Notes: generated by a model from the sequence alone, not told the origin. DNA of 64,000 nt from Holophaga foetida DSM 6591 (GCF_000242615.2 NZ_KI912269.1:292566-356565), one strand, 5' to 3'. Counted from the first letter of the stretch, positions 10,406-19,136 are shown. Program-made: numbers and translations.

Positions 10406-10993
10406 ATGATCCTGGTCATCGACAACTACGATTCCTTCACCTACAACCTGGTCCAGCTCCTGGGGGGCCTGCATCCCGAGATCAGGGTGGTACGCAACGA
10501 CGCCATGAGCCCGGCGGAGATCCTGGCCCTGAATCCGGACTACCTGATCCTTTCGCCGGGTCCCGGCAACCCCTCCCAGGCAGGCAACCTGCTCGATATC
10601 GTCAAGGAGTGCGGTCCCCATATCCCCACCTTCGGGGTCTGCCTCGGACAGCAGGCCATCGCCCAGGCCTTCGGGGGCCAGGTGGTACCCGCCCCCAGCC
10701 TCGTCCACGGCAAGGCCAGCCCGGTCTACCACAACGGCGAAGGCATCTTCGCCGGTCTGCCCAACCCCATGGAGGCGGGCCGCTACCACTCCCTGATGGT
10801 GGACGCGGATACCCTTCCCGCCTGCTTCACGGCCCTGGCCCACAGCGGCGATGGAGTCCTCCAGGCCATTGCCCACAGGGAATTCCCCATCCAGGGAGTC
10901 CAGTTCCACCCGGAATCGGTGCTCACGCCCCAGGGCACCCAGATGCTGCGCAACTTCCTCCGTATCTACCGCCGCCGCGAGGTCAACGCATGA
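10406..10993 (+). CDS. trpG: Anthranilate synthase component II (glutamine amidotransferase)
   Basis: A 195-residue class I glutamine amidotransferase that feeds ammonia to TrpE. It has the oxyanion segment 'LSPGPGNP', the nucleophile Cys79 in 'FGVCLGQQAIAQAFGG' and His168/Glu170 in 'VQFHPES'. The close match of that nucleophile segment to TrpG/PabA means it could also serve a PabB if one exists elsewhere. GAGG precedes the ATG by 5 bases. It is not fused to trpD, unlike some enteric bacteria, and overlaps trpD by 4 bases. Confidence 0.95.
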   Translation: MILVIDNYDSFTYNLVQLLGGLHPEIRVVRNDAMSPAEILALNPDYLILSPGPGNPSQAGNLLDIVKECGPHIPTFGVCLGQQAIAQAFGGQVVPAPSLVHGKASPVYHNGEGIFAGLPNPMEAGRYHSLMVDADTLPACFTALAHSGDGVLQAIAHREFPIQGVQFHPESVLTPQGTQMLRNFLRIYRRREVNA

Positions 10994-12000
10994 GCCACCA
11001 TCTCCTCCACCGCACCATCGCCGGAGATCCCGTCACCCGCGAGCACGCCTCCACACTGCTCCGCGCCTTTGCCGAAGGCGAGGCCCTGCCCGAACAGCTC
11101 GCCGCCGCCCTCACGGCCCTGCGCATGCGCGGCGAATCCGCCGAGGTACTCATCGGGTTCACCGAAGTGTTACGCGAGCAATACATTCCCGTGGAGTTGG
11201 CAGGACTTCCGGCGGTGGACCTCTGTGGAACCGGCGGCGACTGCCAGTCCACGGTGAACCTCAGCACCGCCGCCGCCTTCGTGGTGGCGGGCGCGGGCGT
11301 GCCCGTGGCCAAGCACGGCAACCACGGCGTTTCGAGCAAGACCGGCAGCGCCGACGTGCTCCAGGCCCTGGGTCTGCCCCTGAAGCTGGCGCCCGAGGCT
11401 GTGGCCCGCTGCATCCGTGAGCTCGGGATCGGCTTCATCTATGCTCCCGCGCACCACCCGCTCTTCGCCAAGATCGGCCCCGTGCGCCGGGCCCTGGGCT
11501 TCCGCACCGCCTTCAACCTCCTGGGCCCCGTGTGCAACCCCGCCCAGGTGAAGCGCCAGATCATCGGCGCCTTCAGCATTGAAGCCATGCGCCTCATCGC
11601 CGATGTCCTGGCGGCCCTGGGCACGGAACGCGCCTTCATCGTCCATACCCCGGGCCCCTACGACGAGGTGAGCCTCACCGCCCCGGCGATGGTGCTGGAG
11701 GTCTCGAACGGCAAGATCACCGAGCGCACCTTCGCACCCGCCGATTTCGGCTCCCGCACCCTGGAGCCCAGCGAACTGGCGGGCGAGGACGCCACCTCGA
11801 ACGCCGCGCGCATCGAAGCCCTCCTGAAGGGCCAGAAGGACGGCGTGCGCCAAGCCGTCTGCGCCAACGCCGCCTGCGCCATCGTGGTCGCGGGCAAGGC
11901 CGACACCCTGGCCGAGGGATTCCGCATGGCCGAAGCCTCCATCGACTCCGGCGCCGCCTACGCCAAGCTACAGGCCCTCCGGGCCTTCGGGAAGGAGTAG
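10990..12000 (+). CDS. trpD: Anthranilate phosphoribosyltransferase
   Basis: A 336-residue enzyme that adds the phosphoribosyl group of PRPP to anthranilate. The signature 'DLCGTGGDCQSTVNLST' (PRPP/Mg binding) and 'KHGNHGVSSKTGSADVLQALG' region are intact, and the length is typical. The start overlaps the trpG stop (ATGA), and trpC begins 2 bases after its stop, so the three are translated as a unit. Confidence 0.96.
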   Translation: MSHHLLHRTIAGDPVTREHASTLLRAFAEGEALPEQLAAALTALRMRGESAEVLIGFTEVLREQYIPVELAGLPAVDLCGTGGDCQSTVNLSTAAAFVVAGAGVPVAKHGNHGVSSKTGSADVLQALGLPLKLAPEAVARCIRELGIGFIYAPAHHPLFAKIGPVRRALGFRTAFNLLGPVCNPAQVKRQIIGAFSIEAMRLIADVLAALGTERAFIVHTPGPYDEVSLTAPAMVLEVSNGKITERTFAPADFGSRTLEPSELAGEDATSNAARIEALLKGQKDGVRQAVCANAACAIVVAGKADTLAEGFRMAEASIDSGAAYAKLQALRAFGKE

Positions 12001-12002
12001 GC

Positions 12003-12797
12003 ATGGGCTTTCTCACCGATCACAACGCCTTCCGCCGCCAGGAGAGCGCCCAGCGCCGCCTTGAGCAGCCCGAGGCCACACTCCGGGAGCGCATCGCCCA
12101 GCGCGGTCCCTGCCGGGACTTCGCCGGGGCCCTGCTCGCCGTTCCAGCCCCAGGGATCATCGCCGAGGTCAAGTTCCGCTCCCCCTCCAAGGGCAGCCTG
12201 CGTCCCGCCAAGGATGTGGAGGTGGTGGCCCAGAGCTACCAGCAGGCCGGGGCCTCCTGCCTTTCCGTGCTGGTGGACGGCCGCCATTTCGACGGTGACT
12301 GGGCCTTCCTGGACCGGGCCCGCGGTGCCTGCGAGCTGCCCCTGTTGGCCAAGGGCTTCTTCTGCGACCCCTACGACCTCCTGGAGGCCCGGGCCAGCGG
12401 CGCCGATGCCGCCCTGCTCATCGCCCGCTCCCTCTCCCGTGCGGAGCTGGAGACCATGCTGGGCACGGCCCGGGAACTGGGACTCCAGACCCTCCTGGAA
12501 CTCCACGGCGAGGATGACCTGGAGAAGGCCGAAGGGCTGGAACTGGACCTGGTGGGCGTGAACCACCGGGATCTGGACACCCTGGTGATGGACATGGACC
12601 TGAGCCGACGCCTCGCCGACCACATGCCCCCCGCCCGGGTCCGCGTTTCCGAGAGCGGCCTGAACACCCCCGAAGACCTGGAGCGCATGGTCGGCCTGGG
12701 CTACCAGGCGGTGCTCATGGGCACCCGCTTCATGTCCCAGCCCCAGCCCGGCCTGGAGCTGGCCCAGCTCCTGAAGGAGCTTCGTGCCGCCCGTTAA
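12003..12797 (+). CDS. trpC: Indole-3-glycerol phosphate synthase
   Basis: A 264-residue TIM-barrel enzyme closing the indole ring. Recognisable are 'IIAEVKFRSPSKGSL' with the catalytic Lys, 'LLAKGFFCDPYDLLEA', 'VGVNHRDLDT' and 'VSESGLNTPEDLERM'. It is a stand-alone TrpC, not the TrpC-TrpF fusion of enteric bacteria. Its last 14 bases overlap trpF. Confidence 0.96.
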   Translation: MGFLTDHNAFRRQESAQRRLEQPEATLRERIAQRGPCRDFAGALLAVPAPGIIAEVKFRSPSKGSLRPAKDVEVVAQSYQQAGASCLSVLVDGRHFDGDWAFLDRARGACELPLLAKGFFCDPYDLLEARASGADAALLIARSLSRAELETMLGTARELGLQTLLELHGEDDLEKAEGLELDLVGVNHRDLDTLVMDMDLSRRLADHMPPARVRVSESGLNTPEDLERMVGLGYQAVLMGTRFMSQPQPGLELAQLLKELRAAR

Positions 12798-13428
12798 GGT
12801 CTGCGGGCTCACCCGCAGCGAGGACGCCCTCCTGGCCTGGGAGCTGGGGGCCTCGGCCCTGGGCTTCATCTTCCACCCCAGGAGCCCCCGGGCCGTGACG
12901 GCGGCCCAGGTGGCCGCCATCCGTGCAGCCCTGCCCCCAGAGGCCATTACCGTCGGCGTCTTCGTGGACTGGGAGGCGGAGCGGGTGAACGAGGCAGTGC
13001 AGGAGGCCGGGCTCAGCCTGGCCCAGCTCCATGGCCACGAAGGCCCCGAGCTTGCGGCCCGCATCCAGGTGCCCGTCATCAAGGTCATCTGGGAGGAGGA
13101 AGCCCGGGACGAAGGCCTGCTGAGGGCCTACGAGGTGGCGGCCTTCCTCCTGGACGCCTCCCACCCCACCCTGCCCGGCGGCACGGGCCTGCGCTCCGAC
13201 TGGGCCCTGGCCCGGGAGCTGGCGCAGCGCCATCCCCTGATCCTGGCCGGGGGATTGAACCCCCTCAACGCCAGGGAAGCCTGGGACAGCGTCCACCCCG
13301 CCGCCCTGGATCTCGCCAGTGGCGTGGAAGCATCGCCGGGGGTCAAGGATCCTGCCAAGCTGAGGGCCCTCTTCCAGACCCTCACGGGACTCGAATCCGA
13401 AAATTCTGTCCGGGGGTTCCGGAAATGA
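12784..13428 (+). CDS. trpF: Phosphoribosylanthranilate isomerase
   Basis: A 214-residue TIM-barrel Amadori isomerase. It begins 'PPVKVCGLTRSEDALL' (catalytic Cys in the first strand) and carries 'LGFIFHPRSPRAV', 'AQLHGHEGPE' and 'LAGGLNPLNA', with the C-terminal 'LDLASGVEASPGVKD' phosphate loop. The start is a GTG inside the end of trpC, consistent with translational coupling. The last 20 or so residues are less conserved. Confidence 0.95.
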   Translation: MPPVKVCGLTRSEDALLAWELGASALGFIFHPRSPRAVTAAQVAAIRAALPPEAITVGVFVDWEAERVNEAVQEAGLSLAQLHGHEGPELAARIQVPVIKVIWEEEARDEGLLRAYEVAAFLLDASHPTLPGGTGLRSDWALARELAQRHPLILAGGLNPLNAREAWDSVHPAALDLASGVEASPGVKDPAKLRALFQTLTGLESENSVRGFRK

Positions 13429-13433
13429 AAAGA

Positions 13434-13737
13434 GTCAACACAGAGGGCGCAGAGAAAAGCAAAAAGAGAGGGCACAGAGATTTTTGGGACAACAACATGC
13501 CCACATACGGCACTCCGGCCACCCCGCTGCGCGGGGGCGACCGGCTTCGCCGGACGCGTTCCGGGAGGATGCACTCCCTTCGGCGCGCAAGCGCGCCTTC
13601 GGGGTCGCACCCTCCCGGAACTGGGCCGGGGCGCCTGATGCTGGGTCCAACCCACTCTCTTCTTCCAGCTTTTCTTTCTTTTGTTTTTCTCCGCGCCCTT
13701 TCTTTTCCTCCTCTGCGCCCTCTGCGTTAACTCTTTT
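13434..13737. repeat. Giant nested palindrome between trpF and trpB
   Basis: The 345-base gap holds no gene. Outer arms (13434-13455 and about 13713-13736) are variants of CACAGAGGGCGCAGAG and its complement; a second pair of purine/pyrimidine-rich arms follows inside; the GC-rich core contains TTCCGGGAGG...CCTCCCGGAA and GCGCGCAAGCGCGC. The whole could fold into one very long hairpin in the trp message. The outer wording matches 33837-34003. Confidence 0.8.
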
Positions 13738-13773
13738 TGATCTTTTGTTCTTTATCTGTTTGAGGCGACAACC

Positions 13774-14964
13774 ATGACCAGACCCCTAACCCAACCTGAT
13801 GACCGGGGCTTCTTCGGGGCCTTTGGGGGGCGCTTCGTCCCTGAGACCCTGAAGCCCGCCCTGGATGAACTGAGCGTGGCCTACGCCGTGGCCAAGGATG
13901 ACCCCAGCTTCCAGGCGGAGTTCGCGGAGGCCCTGGCGACCTATTCCTGCCATCCCACCCCCCTCTACCACGCCGAGCGCCTCTCGGAGCATGTGGGTGT
14001 CCCGGTCTACCTCAAGCGGGAGGACCTGAACCACCTGGGGGCCCACAAGGTCAACAACGCCCTGGGGCAGATCATCCTGGCCAGGCGCATGGGCAAGAAG
14101 CGGATCATCGCGGAGACCGGCGCCGGGCAGCACGGGGTGGCCACCGCCGCCGTGGCGGCCCGCTTCGGCCTGGAATGCATGGTCCACATGGGCGAGGAGG
14201 ACATCCGCCGCCAGAAGCTCAACGTGCGCCGCATGGAACTCATGGGAGCCACGGTCAAGCCCGCCCTCTCCGGCAGCCGCACCCTCAAGGACGCCACCAA
14301 CGAGGCGATCCGGGACTGGGTGGCCAACGTCGAGACCACCTTCTACCTCATCGGCAGTGTGGTGGGGCCCCATCCCTATCCCTCCATGGTCCGGGACTTC
14401 CAGTCCTGCATCGGCCGGGAGGCCCTGGCCCAGATGCAGGAGCGCACCGGCGGCCTGCCCACCTACGGCGTGGCCTGCGTGGGCGGCGGTTCCAACGCCA
14501 TGGGGCTCTTCCATCCCCTCTCCGCCCACCCCGAGATCGAGCTCATCGGCATCGAGGCCGCGGGCGAAGGGGTTGATACCGAACGCCACGCCGCCACCCT
14601 CACCAAGGGCTTCCCCGGTGTGCTCCACGGGGCCATGAGCTACCTCCTCCAGGATGCCGAAGGCCAGGTGACCGAGGCCCATTCGATCTCGGCGGGCCTG
14701 GACTACCCGGGCATCGGCCCCGAGCATGCTCACTTCCACACCACGGGCCGGGCCCGCTACGAGAGCGCCACGGACGCGGAGGCCATCAACGCCTTCGAAA
14801 CCCTGAGCTGCCTGGAGGGCATCATCCCGGCCTTCGAAAGCTCCCACGCCCTGGCCTGGGTCCTGCGCAACGCCGGCAAGCTGAAGGGTCCCGTGCTCCT
14901 CTGCCTTTCGGGGCGCGGAGACAAGGACATGGAGGAATACCTGTTGCACAAGGAAGGGAAGTAG
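13774..14964 (+). CDS. trpB: Tryptophan synthase beta chain
   Basis: A 396-residue PLP enzyme joining indole and serine. PLP lysine is Lys92 in 'HLGAHKVNNALGQ'; other marks are 'ETGAGQHGVATA', 'GGGSNAMG' and the C-terminal 'CLSGRGDKDM'. The length is that of the standard TrpB1 type. GAGG lies about 9 bases before the ATG, right after the long palindrome. trpA follows after 2 bases. Confidence 0.97.
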   Translation: MTRPLTQPDDRGFFGAFGGRFVPETLKPALDELSVAYAVAKDDPSFQAEFAEALATYSCHPTPLYHAERLSEHVGVPVYLKREDLNHLGAHKVNNALGQIILARRMGKKRIIAETGAGQHGVATAAVAARFGLECMVHMGEEDIRRQKLNVRRMELMGATVKPALSGSRTLKDATNEAIRDWVANVETTFYLIGSVVGPHPYPSMVRDFQSCIGREALAQMQERTGGLPTYGVACVGGGSNAMGLFHPLSAHPEIELIGIEAAGEGVDTERHAATLTKGFPGVLHGAMSYLLQDAEGQVTEAHSISAGLDYPGIGPEHAHFHTTGRARYESATDAEAINAFETLSCLEGIIPAFESSHALAWVLRNAGKLKGPVLLCLSGRGDKDMEEYLLHKEGK

Positions 14965-14966
14965 CC

Positions 14967-15752
14967 ATGAACTTCACCGAATTCATCGCCCAACGCGTAG
15001 CCTCTGGCCGCAAGCTCCTGGTCCCCTACCTCTGCGCCGGGTACCCCACGCCGGACCACACCGTGTCCCTGCTCCACGCCCTGGCGGATGGGGGCGCGGA
15101 CTTCATCGAGCTGGGCATCCCCTTTTCGGACCCCCTGGCCGATGGTCCGGTCCTTCAGGCGGCCTCCCTGGTGGCCCTGAGGGCCGGGTCCACCCTGGAG
15201 AAGGCCCTGGAGGCCGCCGCCACCTTCCACGCCCAGCGCCCAGAGGTGCCCGTGGCCCTCATGGGCTACACCAACCCCTTCCTGGCCATGGGGGCCGAGC
15301 CCCTGGCCCGCAAGGCCGAAGCAGCGGGCATCGCGGCCCTCCTGGTGCCCGACCTCCTGCCTGAGCTCTGGGACCACCTCGCGGCCCCAGGCATGCCCCC
15401 CCTGGTGCCCTTCGCGGCTCCCAACACCCCGGAAGCGCGCCTGAAGGAGTTGGGGAGCATCGGCGGCCCCTTCCTCTACGCCGTGGCGGTGCTGGGCGTC
15501 ACCGGCGCCCGGGAGAACCTCTCGGACAGCGTCCCGGCCTTCCTAGCCCGCACCAAGGCCAAGACCGGCCTGCCGGTCCTGGCGGGCTTCGGCATCTCCC
15601 GCCCAGAGCAGGTCCCCGACCTGGCCCCCGCCTGCGATGGCCTCATCATCGGCAGCGCCCTGGCCAAGGCCCTGGACGGCGCCGCCGACCCCGTCCAGGC
15701 CGCCAAGGACTTCCTGATACCCTTCCGGGTGGCGATGGACAAAAAGCCCTAA
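14967..15752 (+). CDS. trpA: Tryptophan synthase alpha chain
   Basis: A 261-residue TIM barrel that splits indole-3-glycerol phosphate. The catalytic acids are visible as Glu48 and Asp59 in 'FIELGIPFSDPLADGP'; 'GYTNPFLAMG', 'LVPDLLPE' and 'GFGISRPEQV' are also typical. It ends the trp biosynthetic run; a palindromic repeat separates it from aroF. Confidence 0.96.
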   Translation: MNFTEFIAQRVASGRKLLVPYLCAGYPTPDHTVSLLHALADGGADFIELGIPFSDPLADGPVLQAASLVALRAGSTLEKALEAAATFHAQRPEVPVALMGYTNPFLAMGAEPLARKAEAAGIAALLVPDLLPELWDHLAAPGMPPLVPFAAPNTPEARLKELGSIGGPFLYAVAVLGVTGARENLSDSVPAFLARTKAKTGLPVLAGFGISRPEQVPDLAPACDGLIIGSALAKALDGAADPVQAAKDFLIPFRVAMDKKP

Positions 15753-15753
15753 G

Positions 15754-15849
15754 TCTCACGCGGAGCCGCGGAGTGCGCGGAGGAGAACCAATCCAAGGCC
15801 CTTTCACCCGCACTTGCTTTCAACTCCGCGCCTCCGCGTCTCCGCGTGA
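15754..15849. repeat. Palindromic repeat (CACGCGGAG type) between trpA and aroF
   Basis: Arm 15754-15785 (TCTCACGCGGAGCCGCGGAG onward) is the inverted counterpart of 15824-15849 (ending CTCCGCGTGA). The arms share the wording of the palindrome at 261-332, but the loop is about 38 bases. It may stop or slow read-through from trp into aroF. Confidence 0.8.
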
Positions 15850-15871
15850 ACCATCTTTTCTTGAGGTCCCC

Positions 15872-16888
15872 ATGCTTTTGATCCTCGATCCCCAAGCCAC
15901 CCCTGAAACCCTTGAGGCCCTGCGCAGCGGGCTGGCGCGGCTGGGGCTCTCGCCTCATATGGCGGGTGAAGGCGGCACCGCCATTGGCATCGTGGGCACC
16001 GTGAGCGCCAAGGCCAAGGCAGAACTGGCCAAGCTGCCGGGGGTCCGCAAGATCGTCCCGGTGGCGGAGCCTTATCGCCTGGCCAGCCGGGTCTTCCACC
16101 CGGCCCCCACCCTCGTCAACGTGGGCAAGGCTCAGGTGGGGGGACGGCAGGTCGTGATGATGGCCGGTCCCTGCTCCGTGGAGAGCCGGGAGCACATCCT
16201 GGAGATGGCCCGTCTGGTGAAAGAGGCGGGCATTCCAGTCCTGCGGGGTGGGGCCTACAAGCCCCGCACCAGCCCCTACGCCTTCCAGGGCCTGGGTGAG
16301 AAGGGCCTGGAATACCTCAAGGAGGCCGGTGAGAAGTACGACCTGGCCACCGTGAGCGAGGTCATGGACGCCAGCCAGCTCCCGGCCATGCTGGAGACCA
16401 TCGACCTCCTCCAGGTGGGCGCCCGGAACATGCAGAACTTCACCCTCCTTTCCGCCCTGGGCAAGGTCCGCAGGCCCGTGCTCCTCAAGCGCGGGCTCAG
16501 CGCCACCCTCCAGGAGTGGCTGATGTCCGCCGAGTACATCATGGCCGGGGGCAACGATCAGGTGATCCTCTGCGAGCGGGGCATCCGCACCTTCGAGCCT
16601 GCCACCCGCAACACCTTCGACGTCAGCTGCATCCCCGTGCTGCGGGAGATGACCCACCTCCCCATCGTGGTGGACCCCAGCCACGCCATCGGCGTAAGGG
16701 ACAAGGTGATCCCCCTGGCCCGGGCCGGGGTGGCCGCCGGGGCCGACGGCGTCATCGTCGAGTTCCACACCTGCCCCGAGGAGGCCCTCTCCGACGGCCC
16801 CCAGGCCCTCTACCCCGAGCAGCTGGACCAGCTCGTCAGGGAGCTGGAGGGCATCGCCCAGGTGATTGGGCGGGGTATGAACAGGTAG
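15872..16888 (+). CDS. aroF: 3-deoxy-7-phosphoheptulonate (DAHP) synthase
   Basis: A 338-residue type I-beta DAHP synthase, the first step of the shikimate pathway. Residues 1-70 form a ferredoxin-like regulatory domain as in the Thermotoga-type enzyme, then the barrel with 'VMMAGPCSVESREHI', 'LRGGAYKPRTSPYAFQGLG', 'VGARNMQNF', 'LLKRGLSATLQEW' and 'PIVVDPSHAIGVRD'. GAGG stands 5 bases before the ATG at 15872. Its place after trpA suggests that precursor supply is tied to tryptophan synthesis. Confidence 0.95.
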   Translation: MLLILDPQATPETLEALRSGLARLGLSPHMAGEGGTAIGIVGTVSAKAKAELAKLPGVRKIVPVAEPYRLASRVFHPAPTLVNVGKAQVGGRQVVMMAGPCSVESREHILEMARLVKEAGIPVLRGGAYKPRTSPYAFQGLGEKGLEYLKEAGEKYDLATVSEVMDASQLPAMLETIDLLQVGARNMQNFTLLSALGKVRRPVLLKRGLSATLQEWLMSAEYIMAGGNDQVILCERGIRTFEPATRNTFDVSCIPVLREMTHLPIVVDPSHAIGVRDKVIPLARAGVAAGADGVIVEFHTCPEEALSDGPQALYPEQLDQLVRELEGIAQVIGRGMNR

Positions 16889-16894
16889 GAGCTG

Positions 16895-17647
16895 TCAGGG
16901 CAGAACTCGATAACCAAACGCGGACATCAAGTCCCGATCAAGCATTCCGTTAATGATTGCGGTTGCGTTTCCGGAGAGCTCATCCCGCCACTTCTCGTCC
17001 AGGTAATAAGACCGATAGTATTCGAAGTCCTTGTCATCCCCCTTGGTGGATTGTCCAATCTGAACAAACTCCCCTGATTTTCGAGCAACGGAAAACCTAG
17101 CCTGAATCGTTTCAATCACCGATTCAGGGTCTTCAAAGATCCCCTCTGTCGTCAGATTCAACCCGTTCAGCTCAGCCAGCTGCAAGTAGGATCGGTTCTT
17201 CACATTCCACAATTCCACCGGGCTCTTCAGGACACTCCCCGCATTGTCTCTGAAGAGAGTCTTCCATGGACGCTGAAGAAACGTCTCAAAATCAGGCTTT
17301 ATCGAATAATACTGATGATAAGGCCTACGATGCAGGGACAGCAGCCATGAGTATGGATTCTTTGTAATACTCAAAAAAGCAATGTTATTCCTACGGACAA
17401 GGGAATACCCCCCGAGATCATCTGCTGATTTCACACGGCCATGCTTCCAACCCAGGTTGCGACCATAGGCCAGGCCAAAGTAGATGTCCCTGACAAGCTC
17501 ATTCCCGGGAAGCATGCTTTGGAGCTTCATCACAGCAGGCGGAACGACTCCCGGGATCTCTTCAACGTGAAGGTTGGCTTGAATCAACCTGCTCAGATAA
17601 TTCGTGTTGGTGTTCCGCTCCCCGTACATCTTCAGCAAAAGGGTCAT
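16895..17647 (-). CDS. Sulfotransferase-like protein
   Basis: A 250-residue protein with 'MYGERNTNTNYLSRLI' at the N-terminus, matching the 5'-phosphosulfate loop of a sulfotransferase-like family usually written GERN-S/T-GTN, and 'SITKNPYSWLLSLHR', matching the 3'-phosphate loop. In the family these bind PAPS. Here the Gly of the first motif is Asn (NTNTN), which may weaken binding. No signal peptide. AGGAG lies 6 bases before the ATG. The gene has visibly lower GC and more A/T-ending codons than its neighbours, suggesting recent acquisition. It follows the alanine aminotransferase gene by 25 bases on the same strand. Confidence 0.6.
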   Translation of the reverse strand: MTLLLKMYGERNTNTNYLSRLIQANLHVEEIPGVVPPAVMKLQSMLPGNELVRDIYFGLAYGRNLGWKHGRVKSADDLGGYSLVRRNNIAFLSITKNPYSWLLSLHRRPYHQYYSIKPDFETFLQRPWKTLFRDNAGSVLKSPVELWNVKNRSYLQLAELNGLNLTTEGIFEDPESVIETIQARFSVARKSGEFVQIGQSTKGDDKDFEYYRSYYLDEKWRDELSGNATAIINGMLDRDLMSAFGYRVLP

Positions 17648-17672
17648 CCACCACTCCTCAGCAGCGGAACCC

Positions 17673-19028
17673 CTACCGGTAGTTCACATGAAAACCCGCC
17701 AACCGGTCCACCACCATCTTGATCTTCTCGGTGGGGGGGAGGATGGTGGTGCGGAAGTGGGCGGTGCCGGGGATCTGGCCGAAGCCGGTCCCGGGCACCA
17801 CGCAGATCCCGGTGGCCTCCAGCAGGGCCAGGGCGTATTCCTCGTCGGTGCGGCCTTCCGGCAGATCGATCTTGGGGAAGGCATACATGGAGCCCGCCAC
17901 CACATTGCACTCGATCCCGGGGATGGCATTGAGTCCCTCCGCCAGCACCCGCGCACGGGTCTTGAGGCCGTTGAGGATGTGATCCCGCTCCGCCACATAG
18001 AGGTCGTAGGAGGGCTGTCCGGGCTTGGGGGGGCGCACCACGCAATAGACCGCCACCTGCCCCGTGAGGTTGGAGCAGAGACCGACACTCTGCAGCTTGG
18101 TGATCTGGGCGATCACATCCTTGGGGAGGTTGCGTATCTCCATGTAGCCGCCCCGCTGACCGCACTCGCCGAAATAACCCTTGGAGCAGGAGTGGAAGCT
18201 GAAGAGGCTCACGTCCGTGACCCCACGCTCCACCATGACCTTGGCAAAGGAGACGAACTTGTCCGTCGGCAGGTAGATGTTGTCCTGGTAGACCTCGTCC
18301 GCCACGATCGTGAGCTTGTGCTCCCGGGCGAAGTCGATGATCATGGCGATGTTGTCATAGTCCAGCACGGAACCCGTGGGATTGCCGGGGTTGATGACGC
18401 AGATGGCCTTGGGTTTCACCCCGAAGCGGCGGGCCTCGTAGATGCTCTCCTCGAGCATGGCCTTGCTCAGCTTCCAGTTATGGGCTTCGTCCAGGTAGTA
18501 GTTGATCTGCTTGCCGTCATAGAGGGTGATGGTGGCACTGTAGAGGGGATACTGGGGCACGGGGGTCATGATTCCGTCATGGGGCCCACTGATGAGCATG
18601 CGCAGAACGGTCTGGACCGCCCGGGAAGCTCCGTCCGACAGGAAGATGGATTCGGGATGGGCCGGGATGCCATCCCGCTCGTGGATGAACTCCGCCACGG
18701 CCTCCCGGATGAAGTGGACGCCCTTGCTGTCGGAGTAGGCGCCCATGCCATGCTCGATGCCCACCAGGAGGCGCTGGGAGTTCTCCAGCACATCCGCAGG
18801 GAAGAGATGGGCCGCCTGCTGGATCAGCTCCGGATACTGGCAGAGGGCCAGGGTCTGGCGCAGATAGGTCAGGGGCTTCTGCTCCAGGGCCTGGGGATTG
18901 CCGATGTTGCAGTAGATGATCTCCCGCCCCTCCCGCTCCATATCCTGGGCCTTAGCCACGATGGGACCCCGCACGGCGTACTGAGTCTCCAAAACGGCTT
19001 TGCCAAGATCCTTGAGCTGCATGGTCAT
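17673..19028 (-). CDS. Alanine aminotransferase, eukaryote-type
   Basis: A 451-residue class I PLP aminotransferase. The wording 'GNPQALEQKPLTYLRQ', 'GAYSDSKGV', 'VPQYPLYSATITLY', 'NPGNPTGSVL', 'DEVYQDNIY', 'SCSKGYFGECGQRGGY' (PLP Lys) and 'VVRPPKPGQPSYDLY' follows eukaryotic alanine transaminase rather than bacterial AlaA. It would interconvert alanine/2-oxoglutarate and pyruvate/glutamate. An AAGG is 7-8 bases before the ATG; a second in-frame ATG two codons on is an alternative. A terminator-like hairpin sits 20 bases upstream. Confidence 0.85.
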   Translation of the reverse strand: MTMQLKDLGKAVLETQYAVRGPIVAKAQDMEREGREIIYCNIGNPQALEQKPLTYLRQTLALCQYPELIQQAAHLFPADVLENSQRLLVGIEHGMGAYSDSKGVHFIREAVAEFIHERDGIPAHPESIFLSDGASRAVQTVLRMLISGPHDGIMTPVPQYPLYSATITLYDGKQINYYLDEAHNWKLSKAMLEESIYEARRFGVKPKAICVINPGNPTGSVLDYDNIAMIIDFAREHKLTIVADEVYQDNIYLPTDKFVSFAKVMVERGVTDVSLFSFHSCSKGYFGECGQRGGYMEIRNLPKDVIAQITKLQSVGLCSNLTGQVAVYCVVRPPKPGQPSYDLYVAERDHILNGLKTRARVLAEGLNAIPGIECNVVAGSMYAFPKIDLPEGRTDEEYALALLEATGICVVPGTGFGQIPGTAHFRTTILPPTEKIKMVVDRLAGFHVNYR

Positions 19029-19048
19029 GAGGGGTCCTTCCAGGCTCT

Positions 19049-19073
19049 AAAAAGCGGCGGAGCACTCCGCCGC
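19049..19073 (-). terminator. Terminator-like hairpin in the aminotransferase leader
   Basis: Read on the minus strand, GCGGCGGAG (19073-19065) and CTCCGCCGC (19062-19054) form a perfect 9 bp stem with a 2-base spacer, followed by TTTTT. It ends 20 bases before the start codon of the gene it precedes, and no minus-strand gene ends nearby, so it looks like an attenuator rather than the end of another transcript. Confidence 0.6.
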
Positions 19074-19136
19074 GAATATTCAATTCTGAGGGAAGGGGGT
19101 CAGGGGATCAATGCAAGAGTAGACTGGAACGGCAAG

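Noticed and set aside
13425..13730. A 101-codon frame after trpF
   Set aside because: It lies entirely in the palindromic repeat and reads as repeat-derived low-complexity sequence.
17604..19136. A long plus-strand frame upstream of the TPR gene
   Set aside because: It is antisense to the alanine aminotransferase; only the part from 19137 on has TPR character.
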